Notes: generated by a model not told the origin, from the sequence alone. A DNA stretch of 64,000 nucleotides from Pseudomonadales bacterium (GCA_012103505.1 WLWP01000001.1:1426001-1490000), one strand, 5' to 3'; shown: positions 36,430-45,366, counted from the stretch's first letter. Numbers and translations are program-made.

Positions 36430-36984
36430 TCAGTGGGCGCCCAATCTCCGGAGGCGCAGTAACTCGATGGCGACGAGCAAGCCAGCACACGCTATCGCAA
36501 TTCCTGCATCAAAGCTCGCCAACCCCCAATGGGCGAACGTTAGGAAGGCCGCGAGATAGACCAGTCGATGTACTTTTTGCCATCTTTGGCCTAACCAGCG
36601 CACCGACTGAGAATTACTCGTCGCAGCGAGCAACAGAAGAACTAGGAACGCAATCCATCCTGACGCGAGATCCGGATCGAGACCTTCTTTGATGATCAAG
36701 TTAGCCCCCCATTTGTGCTCGACATAAAGACCCGTATGAATCGCCGCGTAGCCAAAGCTCGCGACACCTATGGCTCTTCGATGAGCCATGACTTGCGCAA
36801 ACCATGCACCACTAATCACACACCTCAGCGGTGTCAGAGACATTGTGAGAATGAGGAGTCCAACGCTGAGTTGACCTGACCAGTGAATCGACTGTCCATA
36901 TGTCGTTGCATCAGTAGCAAACTGGAGAATGAGCACTACTCCAGGGAGGGACAAAAGCGTCCAGACTATGACTTTCCGACTCAA
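36430..36984 (-). CDS. ferric reductase-like heme membrane protein (MsrQ-like)
   Basis: 184 residues with about five or six membrane segments: VIVWTLLSLPGVVLILQFA, LSVGLLILTMSLTPL, IGVASFGYAAIHTGLYVEHK, WIAFLVLLLLAATSN, VHRLVYLAAFLTFAHWGLASFDAGIA. Histidines in AAIHTGLY and the KVHRLVYL/FAHW pair are the heme ligand positions of MsrQ/YedZ. MsrQ normally pairs with the periplasmic molybdenum methionine-sulfoxide reductase MsrP; no msrP is in the window. It may be an orphan, or serve another b-type electron transfer. Confidence 0.8.
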   Translation of the reverse strand: MSRKVIVWTLLSLPGVVLILQFATDATTYGQSIHWSGQLSVGLLILTMSLTPLRCVISGAWFAQVMAHRRAIGVASFGYAAIHTGLYVEHKWGANLIIKEGLDPDLASGWIAFLVLLLLAATSNSQSVRWLGQRWQKVHRLVYLAAFLTFAHWGLASFDAGIAIACAGLLVAIELLRLRRLGAH

Positions 36985-37071
36985 CTACATCCTCCTGAAG
37001 GTAACTCGGTATGCTAGGATTCTGCTTACTAAAAGTGCAACCCATCTTTCCCATTCAACAGAGGTCTTCAC

Positions 37072-37557
37072 GTGATTCACAGATTCAGTCCCCCTCGCGT
37101 CATCACTCTCCTCACGCTCATCCTAGCAATTGCGGCCTGTTCAGAAGCAGAATCTTCTTCACCGATGGCGTTCCCAACCACACCGCTATTGGATCCAAAT
37201 AGTGCAACTGAAGCCCAACTACTCGAGGCTCCAGGGTTCACTGCTCAATTGGTTGAAAAGATCATAGCAGGGCGACCATACACCGCGCCGAGCGCATTAC
37301 ATGCAGCCATTGGTGCGGACCTCAACGAGAACTCCCAACAATTAGTTTACGGCTCAGTATTTATCAAGGTTGGCTTGAACACCGGCACTGAGAATGATTA
37401 CAAACTAATCCCATCCACAATGTCACCACGCAAACTTGCGCACGAGTTTGATGAATATCGGCCTTACGAGTCTATCGAACAATTCAGACGGGAAATGGCC
37501 AAATACGTTAGTGACGAAGAAGTGGATTATCTAACTCGCTATGTGACACTCGAATAG
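37072..37557 (+). CDS. helix-hairpin-helix lipoprotein
   Basis: 161 residues. A signal peptide ends in a lipobox (AIAAC). The mature part begins LLDPNSATEAQLLEAPGFTAQLVEKIIAGRPY, a ComEA-like helix-hairpin-helix pair in a lipoprotein setting, and continues SMSPRKLAHEFDEYRPYESIEQFRREMAKYVSDEEVDYLTRYVT with a second HHH-like unit. Lipoproteins with this pattern occur beside MsrQ-like or TlpA-type genes; function unknown. Divergent from the MsrQ-like gene with an 87-base gap. Confidence 0.7.
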   Translation: MIHRFSPPRVITLLTLILAIAACSEAESSSPMAFPTTPLLDPNSATEAQLLEAPGFTAQLVEKIIAGRPYTAPSALHAAIGADLNENSQQLVYGSVFIKVGLNTGTENDYKLIPSTMSPRKLAHEFDEYRPYESIEQFRREMAKYVSDEEVDYLTRYVTLE

Positions 37558-37630
37558 CTCCAAGCGTTGGCCTTTAACTGCGTTTAGGCGTGTTGCACCG
37601 TAAACTTTGATTTGCAAAGAGGCGCATACA

Positions 37631-37655
37631 TATAATAATGTTTGTCATTATTATA
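37631..37655. promoter_or_regulatory. operator-like inverted repeat upstream of the GST-MBL-DsbA-TetR operon
   Basis: Perfect 10-bp arms TATAATAATG (37631-37640) and CATTATTATA (37646-37655) around a 5-base spacer, 22 bases before the GST-like ATG. The core ATAATG-N5-CATTAT recurs at 43551 and, less perfectly, at 43469. A TetR gene is the last of the operon it precedes, so this is the natural autoregulatory site. Confidence 0.8.
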
Positions 37656-37677
37656 TGTTCACTCGAGGAACGCCATA

Positions 37678-38718
37678 ATGGCAAAGTTCGACCCTGTTAG
37701 ACTCAAGGGTGTACCTGGTTCACCATACACACGCAAAATGTTGGCCTACTTACGCTTCCGCCACATTCCTTACGAGTTCTTGATTGGGGATCAAAGCGCT
37801 GAGTTAGGTCTTCCTGAAGCCAAAGTCAGCTTACTGCCGACTTTCTATTTACCCAACGATCGAGGTGAACTCGAAGCCGTTGTCGATTCCACCCCTCTGA
37901 TCCGACGCTTTGAGTCAGAGTATGCAGAGCGTTCTGCGGTCCCGCCCAATCCCGTTTTAAACTTTCTAAACTACCTAATCGAAGATTACGCGGACGAATG
38001 GCTGACAAAGGCCATGTTTCACTACCGTTGGTACTACGAAGCTGACATCGATATGGCGGCGACTGTGCTGCCGCACTGGAGCAACATCCAAGCACCCGCA
38101 AAAGATCTACTCAACCTCAAAAGTTACGTCGCTGACAGACAGATTTCTCGGCTTTATGTTGTAGGGTCAAACGACACAACCGCCCCGGTCATCGAAGCAA
38201 GCTATAAGCGTTTCTTAAAAATTATGGATGCAGTAATAGAGCAACAAAAGTTTGTACTCGGCTCTCGTCCTTCCTCTGCTGACTTCGCTCTCTACGCGCA
38301 ACTCACGCAATTGGCTAAATTTGATCCCACACCTGCGGCGGAGTGTTTGCAAACAGCCCCGAGGGTTTTCGCTTGGACAGACTTGGTGGACGACCTATCT
38401 GGTCAGCCAGCAGCCGACGACGACTGGACGTCAGTAGAAGACATCGCTGTCGTCCTTGGAGATCTTCTCCGCGAGATTGGTCGTACCTATGCACCTGCAT
38501 TACTCGCGAACGCGCAGGCGATTCAGGGCGGACGAGAGCAGATGGAAACCACCATTGACGGTAAGCCCTGGATGCAGCCAACTTTCCCCTATCAGGCTAA
38601 GTGCCTACAGTGGATTAACGCTGAATATCAAAAACTCAATAGTCCTGAGCAAGCCCAAACCGACGAAATTCTTGCGGGCACAGGTTGCGAGACGATCATA
38701 TTTGGGGCGAGTCGTTGA
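37678..38718 (+). CDS. glutathione S-transferase-like protein
   Basis: 346 residues, longer than typical GSTs (about 200-220). The thioredoxin-like N-terminus reads LKGVPGSPYTRKMLAYLRFRHIPYEF, with Ser at the usual position of the catalytic residue; VVDSTPLIRRFE marks the end of this domain. The helical C-terminal part is extended by about 100 residues, with two GST-C-like blocks (NFLNYLIEDYADEWLTKAMFHYRW; RPSSADFALYAQLTQL). Start ATG 37678 follows GAGGAA. First gene of the operon; its TGA overlaps the TTG of the next gene. Confidence 0.85.
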   Translation: MAKFDPVRLKGVPGSPYTRKMLAYLRFRHIPYEFLIGDQSAELGLPEAKVSLLPTFYLPNDRGELEAVVDSTPLIRRFESEYAERSAVPPNPVLNFLNYLIEDYADEWLTKAMFHYRWYYEADIDMAATVLPHWSNIQAPAKDLLNLKSYVADRQISRLYVVGSNDTTAPVIEASYKRFLKIMDAVIEQQKFVLGSRPSSADFALYAQLTQLAKFDPTPAAECLQTAPRVFAWTDLVDDLSGQPAADDDWTSVEDIAVVLGDLLREIGRTYAPALLANAQAIQGGREQMETTIDGKPWMQPTFPYQAKCLQWINAEYQKLNSPEQAQTDEILAGTGCETIIFGASR

Positions 38719-39758
38719 AAAAGACGCTCATCATTCTCGCAGCGCTAGCTGCACTCATCGCGGTCTCCGCGGCTCTCGTATACAACACCACCACCGGCCA
38801 AGACGCCGTATTTAAGCGTGCAGCCGGTATGGTGATGGGCCGGGACGTCGAGATTTTCGACGGTCTGCGTGTTGTCGTGTGCGGTAGCGCGTCACCTCTG
38901 GGGAACGATCCCAACCGAGCCCAAGCCTGTATTGCGGTCGTGACCCCTGATCATTTCTTTCTTTTTGATGTTGGCGCGCGCTCACCCACGCGAATCGCGC
39001 AGGCGCAATTGCCGATGCAGAGAATTGGCGGGGTATTTCTAACCCACTTCCACTCAGACCATATCGCCGCCCTCCCCGATGTCAGTATGACTTCCTGGAT
39101 ACAGGGTCGGCCTGGTCGACTACAGGTGTTCGGACCACCAGGAGTCGAAACTGTGGTGGAGGGATTTAACACCGCATATCAACTTGACCGAGGCTACCGT
39201 ACAGCACACCACGGCAGCGATCTCCTATCCCCGGATCGCGCTGCGATGCAAGCGCATCCTTTTACTCCTGGCGATGTCGTTTGGGAGGACGCGTCAATGA
39301 AAGTGACATCATTTTTGGTTGAGCACCCACCGATTGAACCCGCGGTCGGCTACCGAGTCGACTATCGAGGGCGTTCAGTTGTGATCTCCGGAGATACAAA
39401 TGCGGCCGATAACCTTTTTGTTGCTGCACGAAACGCCGACCTTTTGTTTCACGATGCGTTGTCCCGAACGTTACTCGACCAGATGATCGAAGTCGCGACC
39501 GAAGCCTCTGTGCCAATCATGCCGACGATCATGACCGACGTTATCGATTACCACGCCGACGCGAAAACGTTGCCTGAAGCCGCAGACGCCGCTGGAGTAA
39601 AGCAGTTGGTTTTCTACCATATGGTACCGGTACCCGCTAACGCGCTGGCGTCTAAGATGTTCTTGAGGGACTTACCTGACTCAATCATTCTTGCAAGTGA
39701 CTTACAGACCTTCGACCTGCCACCAGACAGCAATAAAATCATTATAAGTCAGCCGTAG
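38715..39758 (+). CDS. metallo-beta-lactamase-fold hydrolase
   Basis: 347 residues from TTG 38715, which overlaps the GST stop as TTGA and begins a membrane anchor or signal (residues 4-23); an ATG at 38685 lies in the preceding gene. The metal motif HFHSDH (His111, His113, Asp115, His116) and SGDTNAADN are the RNase Z/arylsulfatase-type pattern, with DVIDYH and YHMVPVP later histidines. Extracytoplasmic or membrane-tethered hydrolase, possibly of sulfate or phosphate esters. Coupled to the GST gene. Confidence 0.86.
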   Translation: MKKTLIILAALAALIAVSAALVYNTTTGQDAVFKRAAGMVMGRDVEIFDGLRVVVCGSASPLGNDPNRAQACIAVVTPDHFFLFDVGARSPTRIAQAQLPMQRIGGVFLTHFHSDHIAALPDVSMTSWIQGRPGRLQVFGPPGVETVVEGFNTAYQLDRGYRTAHHGSDLLSPDRAAMQAHPFTPGDVVWEDASMKVTSFLVEHPPIEPAVGYRVDYRGRSVVISGDTNAADNLFVAARNADLLFHDALSRTLLDQMIEVATEASVPIMPTIMTDVIDYHADAKTLPEAADAAGVKQLVFYHMVPVPANALASKMFLRDLPDSIILASDLQTFDLPPDSNKIIISQP

Positions 39759-39781
39759 ATGGTGACGGGCACAACCTAGGT

Positions 39782-41080
39782 ATGAACCTTAAGACTAGAA
39801 TTCGATCTCTCGCTATGAGGCATTTTTCCTCACCTGAATTCTTACAAAAACAGCGAGACCGTGCCCGCAGGCGCCGCGAAAAACAGGGTCACCCACCCAC
39901 CGTCTTCTACTTTCACCAAGTTGATGATCCCTACAGCCACTTAGCCATACAAAAGTTGGATCTATTGAGAGACCGATACGACCTCGCATTCCAACCTTAC
40001 CTCGTATCCAAACCCGACCCGCAGTACCAAGGCAATAGCGATCACTTTGAACACTGGGGACTTCGAGATGCCGTGAGTGTTGCTGCGGACTACGGTACCC
40101 ATTTCTCACCGTCCATAACTAGCATCTCCACTGACCGTCTCAGAGAAGCAAATCAGATTCTGGCCTGTGGTCTTCAACGAGATGACTTCGCCAAGACGGC
40201 GTTCGAAGTTGGAACTTCTCTTTGGCAAAACGAGCCGTTGGCCCCCTCTGCTCACACCAATGAAGGCAAAGAAGCCATCCATGCAGGTAACGCGCAACGC
40301 GCCGAGCTCGGACACTTTCAAGGCGCCATGTTCTATTTTGACGGGGAATGGTTCTGGGGAATCGATCGTTTGCGGCATCTCGAACAAAGATTGCACGCCG
40401 AGGGCTTCGACAGCGACAGGAAAGCATCACTGTGTGTGCCTGAACCTACGCCTGAACCTTTACCCGCGGCGAACAACATGGATGGCGTTCTGCTCGAATA
40501 TTTCCCTTCTCTGAGAAGCCCATACACCGCTATCGGACACCAGCGCGTGTTAGATTTTGTTAATCGAAGCGGCGTGAAAACCACCGTTCGACCCGTAATG
40601 CCGATGTTAATGCGCGGCATACCAGCGCCACGCGAAAAACAGCGCTATATCATCACTGACGCGGGTCGCGAAAGTCGTGAACACGGTGTACCGTTTGGTC
40701 GGATCGTCGACCCCTTCGGAGAACCAGTAAAACGCGCGTTCGCCCTATTTCCATCGGCAGATGCTAGTGGTCATGGTATGGCATTTGTCACTGCCTATCT
40801 CAATGCAGCCTGGTTCGATGGGATCGATATTACCAATGACAAAGGTTTACGCTTGGTAGTTGAAAATTCCGGACTGGATTGGCTTGCTACCAAACAAGCC
40901 GCCAAAGACATCAAGTGGCAGTCCCTATTAAGCAGCAATCTTGATGCGCTAACTGAAGAACATCTGTGGGGCGTGCCTAGTTTTAGGGTATCCGGTGGCA
41001 ACATCGAAAAACCCTACGCCTGTTGGGGCCAGGACCGAATCTGGCGCGTAGCTAGTGAGATTTCAAGAAGAGCGAGGTAG
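39782..41080 (+). CDS. two-domain DsbA/HCCA-isomerase-like protein
   Basis: 432 residues. It has two thioredoxin-fold modules of the 2-hydroxychromene-2-carboxylate isomerase/DsbA type: the first from PPTVFYFHQVDDPYSHLAIQKLDLL to RLHAEGF, and the second from GVLLEYFPSLRSPYTAIGHQRVLDFVNRSGVKTTVRPV to the end. Neither has a CxxC motif; the Ser-Pro-Tyr of RSPYTAI takes that place, as in glutathione-dependent HCCA isomerases. Paired with a GST-like gene in the operon, which suggests glutathione-dependent chemistry on a ring or halogenated compound (inference). Confidence 0.8.
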   Translation: MNLKTRIRSLAMRHFSSPEFLQKQRDRARRRREKQGHPPTVFYFHQVDDPYSHLAIQKLDLLRDRYDLAFQPYLVSKPDPQYQGNSDHFEHWGLRDAVSVAADYGTHFSPSITSISTDRLREANQILACGLQRDDFAKTAFEVGTSLWQNEPLAPSAHTNEGKEAIHAGNAQRAELGHFQGAMFYFDGEWFWGIDRLRHLEQRLHAEGFDSDRKASLCVPEPTPEPLPAANNMDGVLLEYFPSLRSPYTAIGHQRVLDFVNRSGVKTTVRPVMPMLMRGIPAPREKQRYIITDAGRESREHGVPFGRIVDPFGEPVKRAFALFPSADASGHGMAFVTAYLNAAWFDGIDITNDKGLRLVVENSGLDWLATKQAAKDIKWQSLLSSNLDALTEEHLWGVPSFRVSGGNIEKPYACWGQDRIWRVASEISRRAR

Positions 41081-41082
41081 TT

Positions 41083-41754
41083 GTGCAGAAAACCATCGAT
41101 AACCGACGGGTACGCAGTGAAATGACCAAAAGTGCGCTCATGCGCGCTGCAGAAAAATTGATCGCAGAAGTTGGCGTAGAGAACGTATCGATTCGCGAAA
41201 TTGTAGCGGCAGCTGGACAAAAAAACGAATCTGCCTTGCAGTATCACTTCAAAAACTTGACCGGCCTACTAAACGCCATTCACATCGAACGAAGCCAACA
41301 AGTTCAGGAGAAGCGCGCTGAGTTGCTCAATACCGCTCATGCAGAAACCCCAGATCTGTCCCTCCGCCAACTCTGCTCGCTAATGGTGGAGCCTTCATTC
41401 CAGCTGGCGCGGCGTAGTGTCGATTTTCGTCGCTACGTTAAAGCATTCGGTCACGAATTGGCGCTCACTGATGCATCACCTCTAGATGTCGCTACCCAAC
41501 ACGGTGGTGGCGGTAGGAGCGGCAAACAGATTGGTCAAATGATTAAAGACGTACTACCAAACCTCGACGATCAGGACTACGGTGATCGCATGGACGCAGC
41601 TGTTATCCTTTGTTCCGCGTCTATGTACCGCCAGGCTCGGCGAAAGAATGCGTTTCGCGGCAAACAGTCAGATCTATTCCTGCACAGTCTGATCGACGCT
41701 TTGGTAGGTCTTCTCAGTGCGAGCGTGTCCTCAGAAACGCGAGCCCTCAAGTAA
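41083..41754 (+). CDS. TetR/AcrR-family transcriptional regulator
   Basis: 223 residues from GTG 41083, two bases after the DsbA-like stop and with an AGCGAGG Shine-Dalgarno. N-terminal helix-turn-helix AAEKLIAEVGVENVSIREIVAAAGQKNESALQYHFKN; the all-helical ligand domain follows. It is placed as last gene of the operon preceded by the palindrome at 37631, and near two similar palindromes, so it probably represses this operon, the sulfatase and the dehalogenase until an unknown ligand binds. Confidence 0.92.
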   Translation: MQKTIDNRRVRSEMTKSALMRAAEKLIAEVGVENVSIREIVAAAGQKNESALQYHFKNLTGLLNAIHIERSQQVQEKRAELLNTAHAETPDLSLRQLCSLMVEPSFQLARRSVDFRRYVKAFGHELALTDASPLDVATQHGGGGRSGKQIGQMIKDVLPNLDDQDYGDRMDAAVILCSASMYRQARRKNAFRGKQSDLFLHSLIDALVGLLSASVSSETRALK

Positions 41755-41807
41755 GAGGGTTGACAGCAATCTGAGCTGACATGGGCGTGCGCTACGGGCA
41801 CGAACTA

Positions 41808-43451
41808 TCAGTTACTCCAATAGATATAAGCATCCTTCTCAGGATCCATTTCCTGACGCAAATGCTTGTCGACGTTGATTGGTGAAGCGCCTGTAGAATC
41901 CCACAAAGGTGGCACCATCTCCGAGTTGTGCTGTGCTAACAACCCCATTATTTCTTCGACGATCTCAGGTTCTCGCTCTGCTAGGTTAAACTGCTCACCT
42001 GGGTCTTCGGCCAAGTTGAATAGCCAGGTTTTATCGATCTGCGGGACAACCGCCAACTTCCAATCACCATGCCTGACCGTCCGATAGTCCCCTGCGCGCC
42101 AGAATAAAGTCTCATGTGGCTTAGCCTCGTCTGGAGCTCCCGATGCCACCGGCAACAGACTGACACCGTCGATCTGGTGATCTACCCGAGCGCCCGCAGC
42201 ATCGGCTGCTGTGGCATAGATATCAAAGTGATGGACAGGCGCTTCATAGATCTGCCCCGCTGGGATTCTAGAAGGCCACTTGATGAAGTACGGAACGTGA
42301 ATACCACCCTCGAAATTGGTTATCTTCCACCCGCGAAAAGGTCTGTTGAGATTCGCAATACCCACGTACCCCGCTCCACCGTTATCGGAGGTAAATATGA
42401 CAATGGTATCGTCTTCTAAGCCATTAGCCTTTAGTGTATCGAGGACTCGACCAACACCACGCTCTAACCCAAGAATCATAGCGGCGTAGACCCGCTCCGT
42501 ATGATCGCTGATGTGCGCCAGCTCATCATAGTCGCGCTTTGCCGCTTGCAGAGGCGTGTGCGGCGCCCAGTGAGCGAGATACAGAAAGAAAGGCCTGTTT
42601 TTATTGTTCTCGATCACCTTAACGGCTTCGTCAGTGTAGTAGTCCGTTAGGTACCCCCGAGGCTTGAATGCCTCGCCACCGTTGTAACTCGCCGCATATG
42701 CCATCCCAGCCCACAGAAAACGATCTATCGGATCATAAGTGAGCTTTGAGTTGATCACGTTGGGATCATCTTCTTCCCCGTATAAACCCGAGGCCATTAA
42801 AAGACTTTGATCAAATCCTTGATCCTCAGCAGCGCTCCCGTTTTCTCGTCCAAGGTGCCATTTGCCGATGTGGGCTGTGTAGTACCCTTGTTCCTTCAAT
42901 ACCTCGGCAATTGTGATTTCTTCGGCTGGCAGACCCATTTGCTCGTAAGGGACTGACCGAGGATTATCCGCTGGAATTGATTCGGGTTTGTTACCAGAGG
43001 CCATCAACCCCAACGCAGTACTCATCCCCGCGGGTGTCGGCGTGAACTCAAATCCGAAGCGTGAGCCATATCGTCCCGACATCATCATGGCGCGCGAGGG
43101 AGCGCAGGTACCTTGCCCAGCGTAGCCATTAACAAAGCTGATTCCTTCCTTCGCTATCGAATCGATGCTAGGCGTGGGTACAGTCCTCTGGGCAACGCCA
43201 CCTCCGTTGAAGGTAAGGTCATTCCACCCCAAGTCATCAGCGACAATCAGTACAATATTCGGTTTACGTACTCCCGCTTGGGCAACATCTGGTCCTTGTT
43301 GCCACACTATTTCTTGGTGTTCACCGATGCTCCTGCTTTGCTCCGTCATTATCTTAATTCCGGTAAGCATGACCTCAACGCGAAAGATGTATGCGCTCCC
43401 CAGCAAAATGAGCAAGCAAACGGCAGCGGTTGAAATACGTTTAGCAATCAT
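41808..43451 (-). CDS. type I sulfatase (arylsulfatase family)
   Basis: 547 residues with an N-terminal membrane anchor or signal (about 5-25). PNIVLIVADDLGWNDLTFNGG supplies the calcium-binding Asp72-Asp73 and GTCAPSRAMMMSGR the formylglycine precursor, Cys116, in a CxPSR sequon, so it needs a formylglycine-generating enzyme encoded elsewhere. HIGKWHLG and FTSDNGGAG complete the site. Substrate unknown: sulfated polysaccharide or an aryl sulfate. The repeat at 43469 lies just upstream of its start. Divergent from the dehalogenase-like gene. Confidence 0.95.
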   Translation of the reverse strand: MIAKRISTAAVCLLILLGSAYIFRVEVMLTGIKIMTEQSRSIGEHQEIVWQQGPDVAQAGVRKPNIVLIVADDLGWNDLTFNGGGVAQRTVPTPSIDSIAKEGISFVNGYAGQGTCAPSRAMMMSGRYGSRFGFEFTPTPAGMSTALGLMASGNKPESIPADNPRSVPYEQMGLPAEEITIAEVLKEQGYYTAHIGKWHLGRENGSAAEDQGFDQSLLMASGLYGEEDDPNVINSKLTYDPIDRFLWAGMAYAASYNGGEAFKPRGYLTDYYTDEAVKVIENNKNRPFFLYLAHWAPHTPLQAAKRDYDELAHISDHTERVYAAMILGLERGVGRVLDTLKANGLEDDTIVIFTSDNGGAGYVGIANLNRPFRGWKITNFEGGIHVPYFIKWPSRIPAGQIYEAPVHHFDIYATAADAAGARVDHQIDGVSLLPVASGAPDEAKPHETLFWRAGDYRTVRHGDWKLAVVPQIDKTWLFNLAEDPGEQFNLAEREPEIVEEIMGLLAQHNSEMVPPLWDSTGASPINVDKHLRQEMDPEKDAYIYWSN

Positions 43452-43468
43452 TTTCCGTATCCGAAAAA

Positions 43469-43485
43469 ATAATGAAGGACATTAA
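43469..43485. promoter_or_regulatory. operator-like inverted repeat upstream of the sulfatase
   Basis: ATAATG (43469-43474), AAGGA, CATTAA (43480-43485). The half-sites match those at 37631 and 43551 except for the final base. It lies 17 bases upstream of the sulfatase ATG on that strand, well placed to act as a repressor site. Confidence 0.65.
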
Positions 43486-43550
43486 ACTATATCCCCTCCA
43501 ACCTGTGAACAACCATTTGCGCGATAATAACAGCCTGTTGCAAGCCTCTT

Positions 43551-43569
43551 AATAATGTCTTACATTATT
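43551..43569. promoter_or_regulatory. operator-like inverted repeat upstream of the dehalogenase-like gene
   Basis: AATAATG-TCTTA-CATTATT (43551-43569). Same core and spacing as the repeat at 37631, 51 bases before the dehalogenase-like start. With the repeat at 43469 it brackets the 168-base divergent promoter region. Confidence 0.8.
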
Positions 43570-43619
43570 TTTTACATACGCCACACCTAATCCCCCCACT
43601 CGCATTCGAGGATTACCAA

Positions 43620-44699
43620 TTGAAAATTCTACGAACTCCAGATGACCGCTTTGATCATATTGCGGACTATCCATTTTCAGCTCACTACACGACCATCCAA
43701 ACTCACGACGGCAGCGATTTACGTATTCATCACATCGACGAAGGTCCAGATGATGGCTCTGCGGACGCACCGATAGTTTTGTGTATGCACGGACAACCTG
43801 TGTGGAGTTACCTCTACCGGAAAATGATCCCTTACCTCACCGCTGCAGGCATGCGAGTCATCGCACCTGACCTAGTCGGTTACGGTAAATCAGATAAACC
43901 GGCCACTCGCGAAGACTATAGCTATGAACGCCAGGTTGAGTGGATGGGTGCTTGGTTAGAAACTAACGACTTCACGGGAATCACGTTCTTTGGACAGGAT
44001 TGGGGCGGATTGATTGGCCTCCGTCTGGTGGTCAATCACGACGATCGGTTCGATCGTGTTGTCATCTCTAACACTGGATTACCCCACAACCCCAATGTAC
44101 CAGCAGCAGTCGTCGATCAGATTGAACACTTTCGCGCGAACAAACCAACTCCAAGCCTCGCACAGATGCAGAAGGCACTGGGTGGGATGCAAGAAGGCGA
44201 ACATCCAGCGACCAAGTTCGCCTACTGGCAAAAATTCTGCTGGGAAAATGAAGATATGCCGATTGGATTTATGATGTCCATGATGATGGAACAGCGTTCC
44301 AATCTAACCCGCGCAGCAAAATTTGTCCTGCACAGCATTGGCGTAAAATCACCATTCCCAACACCTCTTGCCCATGCATACGATGCACCATTTCCCGACC
44401 CGAGTTACAAAATGGGTCCCCGTGCGATGCCAAGCCAAGTTCCCACGCTGCCAACTTCGCCTTCCTTAGAAGAGCAACGGAAAGCTTGGGAGTTTTTCGA
44501 AAGTTACAAGAAGCCATTCCTATGCGCGTTCGCGGACAACGACCCAGTGACCGCGGGGATGCAAACAGAGTTTCAAGAGCGCGTTCCCGGCACCAAGAAT
44601 TTGCCACACACCACCATTAAAGATGGCGGTCATTTCGTTCAAGAATTCGCACCGGATCAGGTTTCAAAAGTTATCATCGACCTTATCCGGACAACCTAA
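43620..44699 (+). CDS. haloalkane dehalogenase-like alpha/beta hydrolase
   Basis: 359 residues from TTG 43620, preceded by GAGGA. The nucleophile elbow GQDWGG (Asp127, with Trp128 as the halide-stabilising residue), the oxyanion segment HGQPVWSYLYR, the acid in FADNDPV and the His in DGGHFVQEFAPDQV are the haloalkane dehalogenase set. Length exceeds the usual 290-310, with an enlarged cap or insertion around 180-260, so the substrate may be unusual. An epoxide hydrolase would also use Asp, but GQDWGG with HGQP favours a dehalogenase. The operator-like repeat at 43551 precedes it. Confidence 0.88.
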   Translation: MKILRTPDDRFDHIADYPFSAHYTTIQTHDGSDLRIHHIDEGPDDGSADAPIVLCMHGQPVWSYLYRKMIPYLTAAGMRVIAPDLVGYGKSDKPATREDYSYERQVEWMGAWLETNDFTGITFFGQDWGGLIGLRLVVNHDDRFDRVVISNTGLPHNPNVPAAVVDQIEHFRANKPTPSLAQMQKALGGMQEGEHPATKFAYWQKFCWENEDMPIGFMMSMMMEQRSNLTRAAKFVLHSIGVKSPFPTPLAHAYDAPFPDPSYKMGPRAMPSQVPTLPTSPSLEEQRKAWEFFESYKKPFLCAFADNDPVTAGMQTEFQERVPGTKNLPHTTIKDGGHFVQEFAPDQVSKVIIDLIRTT

Positions 44700-44730
44700 C
44701 TCAGTTTGTAGCCATTGGAGATTTGAATCT

Positions 44731-45366
44731 ATGAACAGCATATCCTGGACATGGTCCGTCTGCGCCGCACTATTTCTTGCCTTTTTCAGCTGGTACACGT
44801 CATTTGGTGGCCCGCTGACAGAGTCGGAAATTGATACCTATATGGCTTATTTCGAACTCAGCAGCTCCGATGGGACTCCGGAACGCCTTACAAGCATGCG
44901 TCGATTCATGGAAGAAGACACCGGGGACGACTTTGTTATGGTCAACGTAATAGAGATGTACGACAAGCCTCTGGCCATATCCGGCGTAGATCCAGATGAT
45001 TCTAGTGACGCCGTTCTAGGGAAGTACATGGAATACATGTACCCGGCGTTGTTCGCTCGCGCTTCTCACCCAGTGTTGGTAGGAGAAGCAGCAAACGTCG
45101 CCATGGATTTGATGAACGCGCCTGGCATGCACGCATGGACACGAGGCGCCGGGATGCGTTATCGCAGCAGAAGAGATTTATTGGAAATCGCGACGAATCC
45201 AGAGTTTTCTGGCTCTCATGAATTTAAGGTAGCAGCTATGGCGAAGACCATTGCATTTCCGATCGATCCTTGGTGGCAATTAGGTGATCCACGTTTGATA
45301 TTGGGTTTACTGCTAGCGCTGATTGCCAGCAGCCTTAGCTGGTTCTTCTCCGCCAAGCGAGGATAG
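44731..45366 (+). CDS. membrane protein of unknown function
   Basis: 211 residues from ATG 44731. One N-terminal hydrophobic helix (SVCAALFLAFFSWYTSF) and one C-terminal helix (LILGLLLALIASSLSWFFSAK) frame a soluble middle with FELSSSDGTPERLTSMRRFMEEDTGDDFVMVNVIEMYDKP. The middle resembles ABM-like or dimeric alpha-beta proteins found in marine gammaproteobacteria, but no name is assigned. Co-directional with the dehalogenase 31 bases upstream. Confidence 0.6.
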   Translation: MNSISWTWSVCAALFLAFFSWYTSFGGPLTESEIDTYMAYFELSSSDGTPERLTSMRRFMEEDTGDDFVMVNVIEMYDKPLAISGVDPDDSSDAVLGKYMEYMYPALFARASHPVLVGEAANVAMDLMNAPGMHAWTRGAGMRYRSRRDLLEIATNPEFSGSHEFKVAAMAKTIAFPIDPWWQLGDPRLILGLLLALIASSLSWFFSAKRG

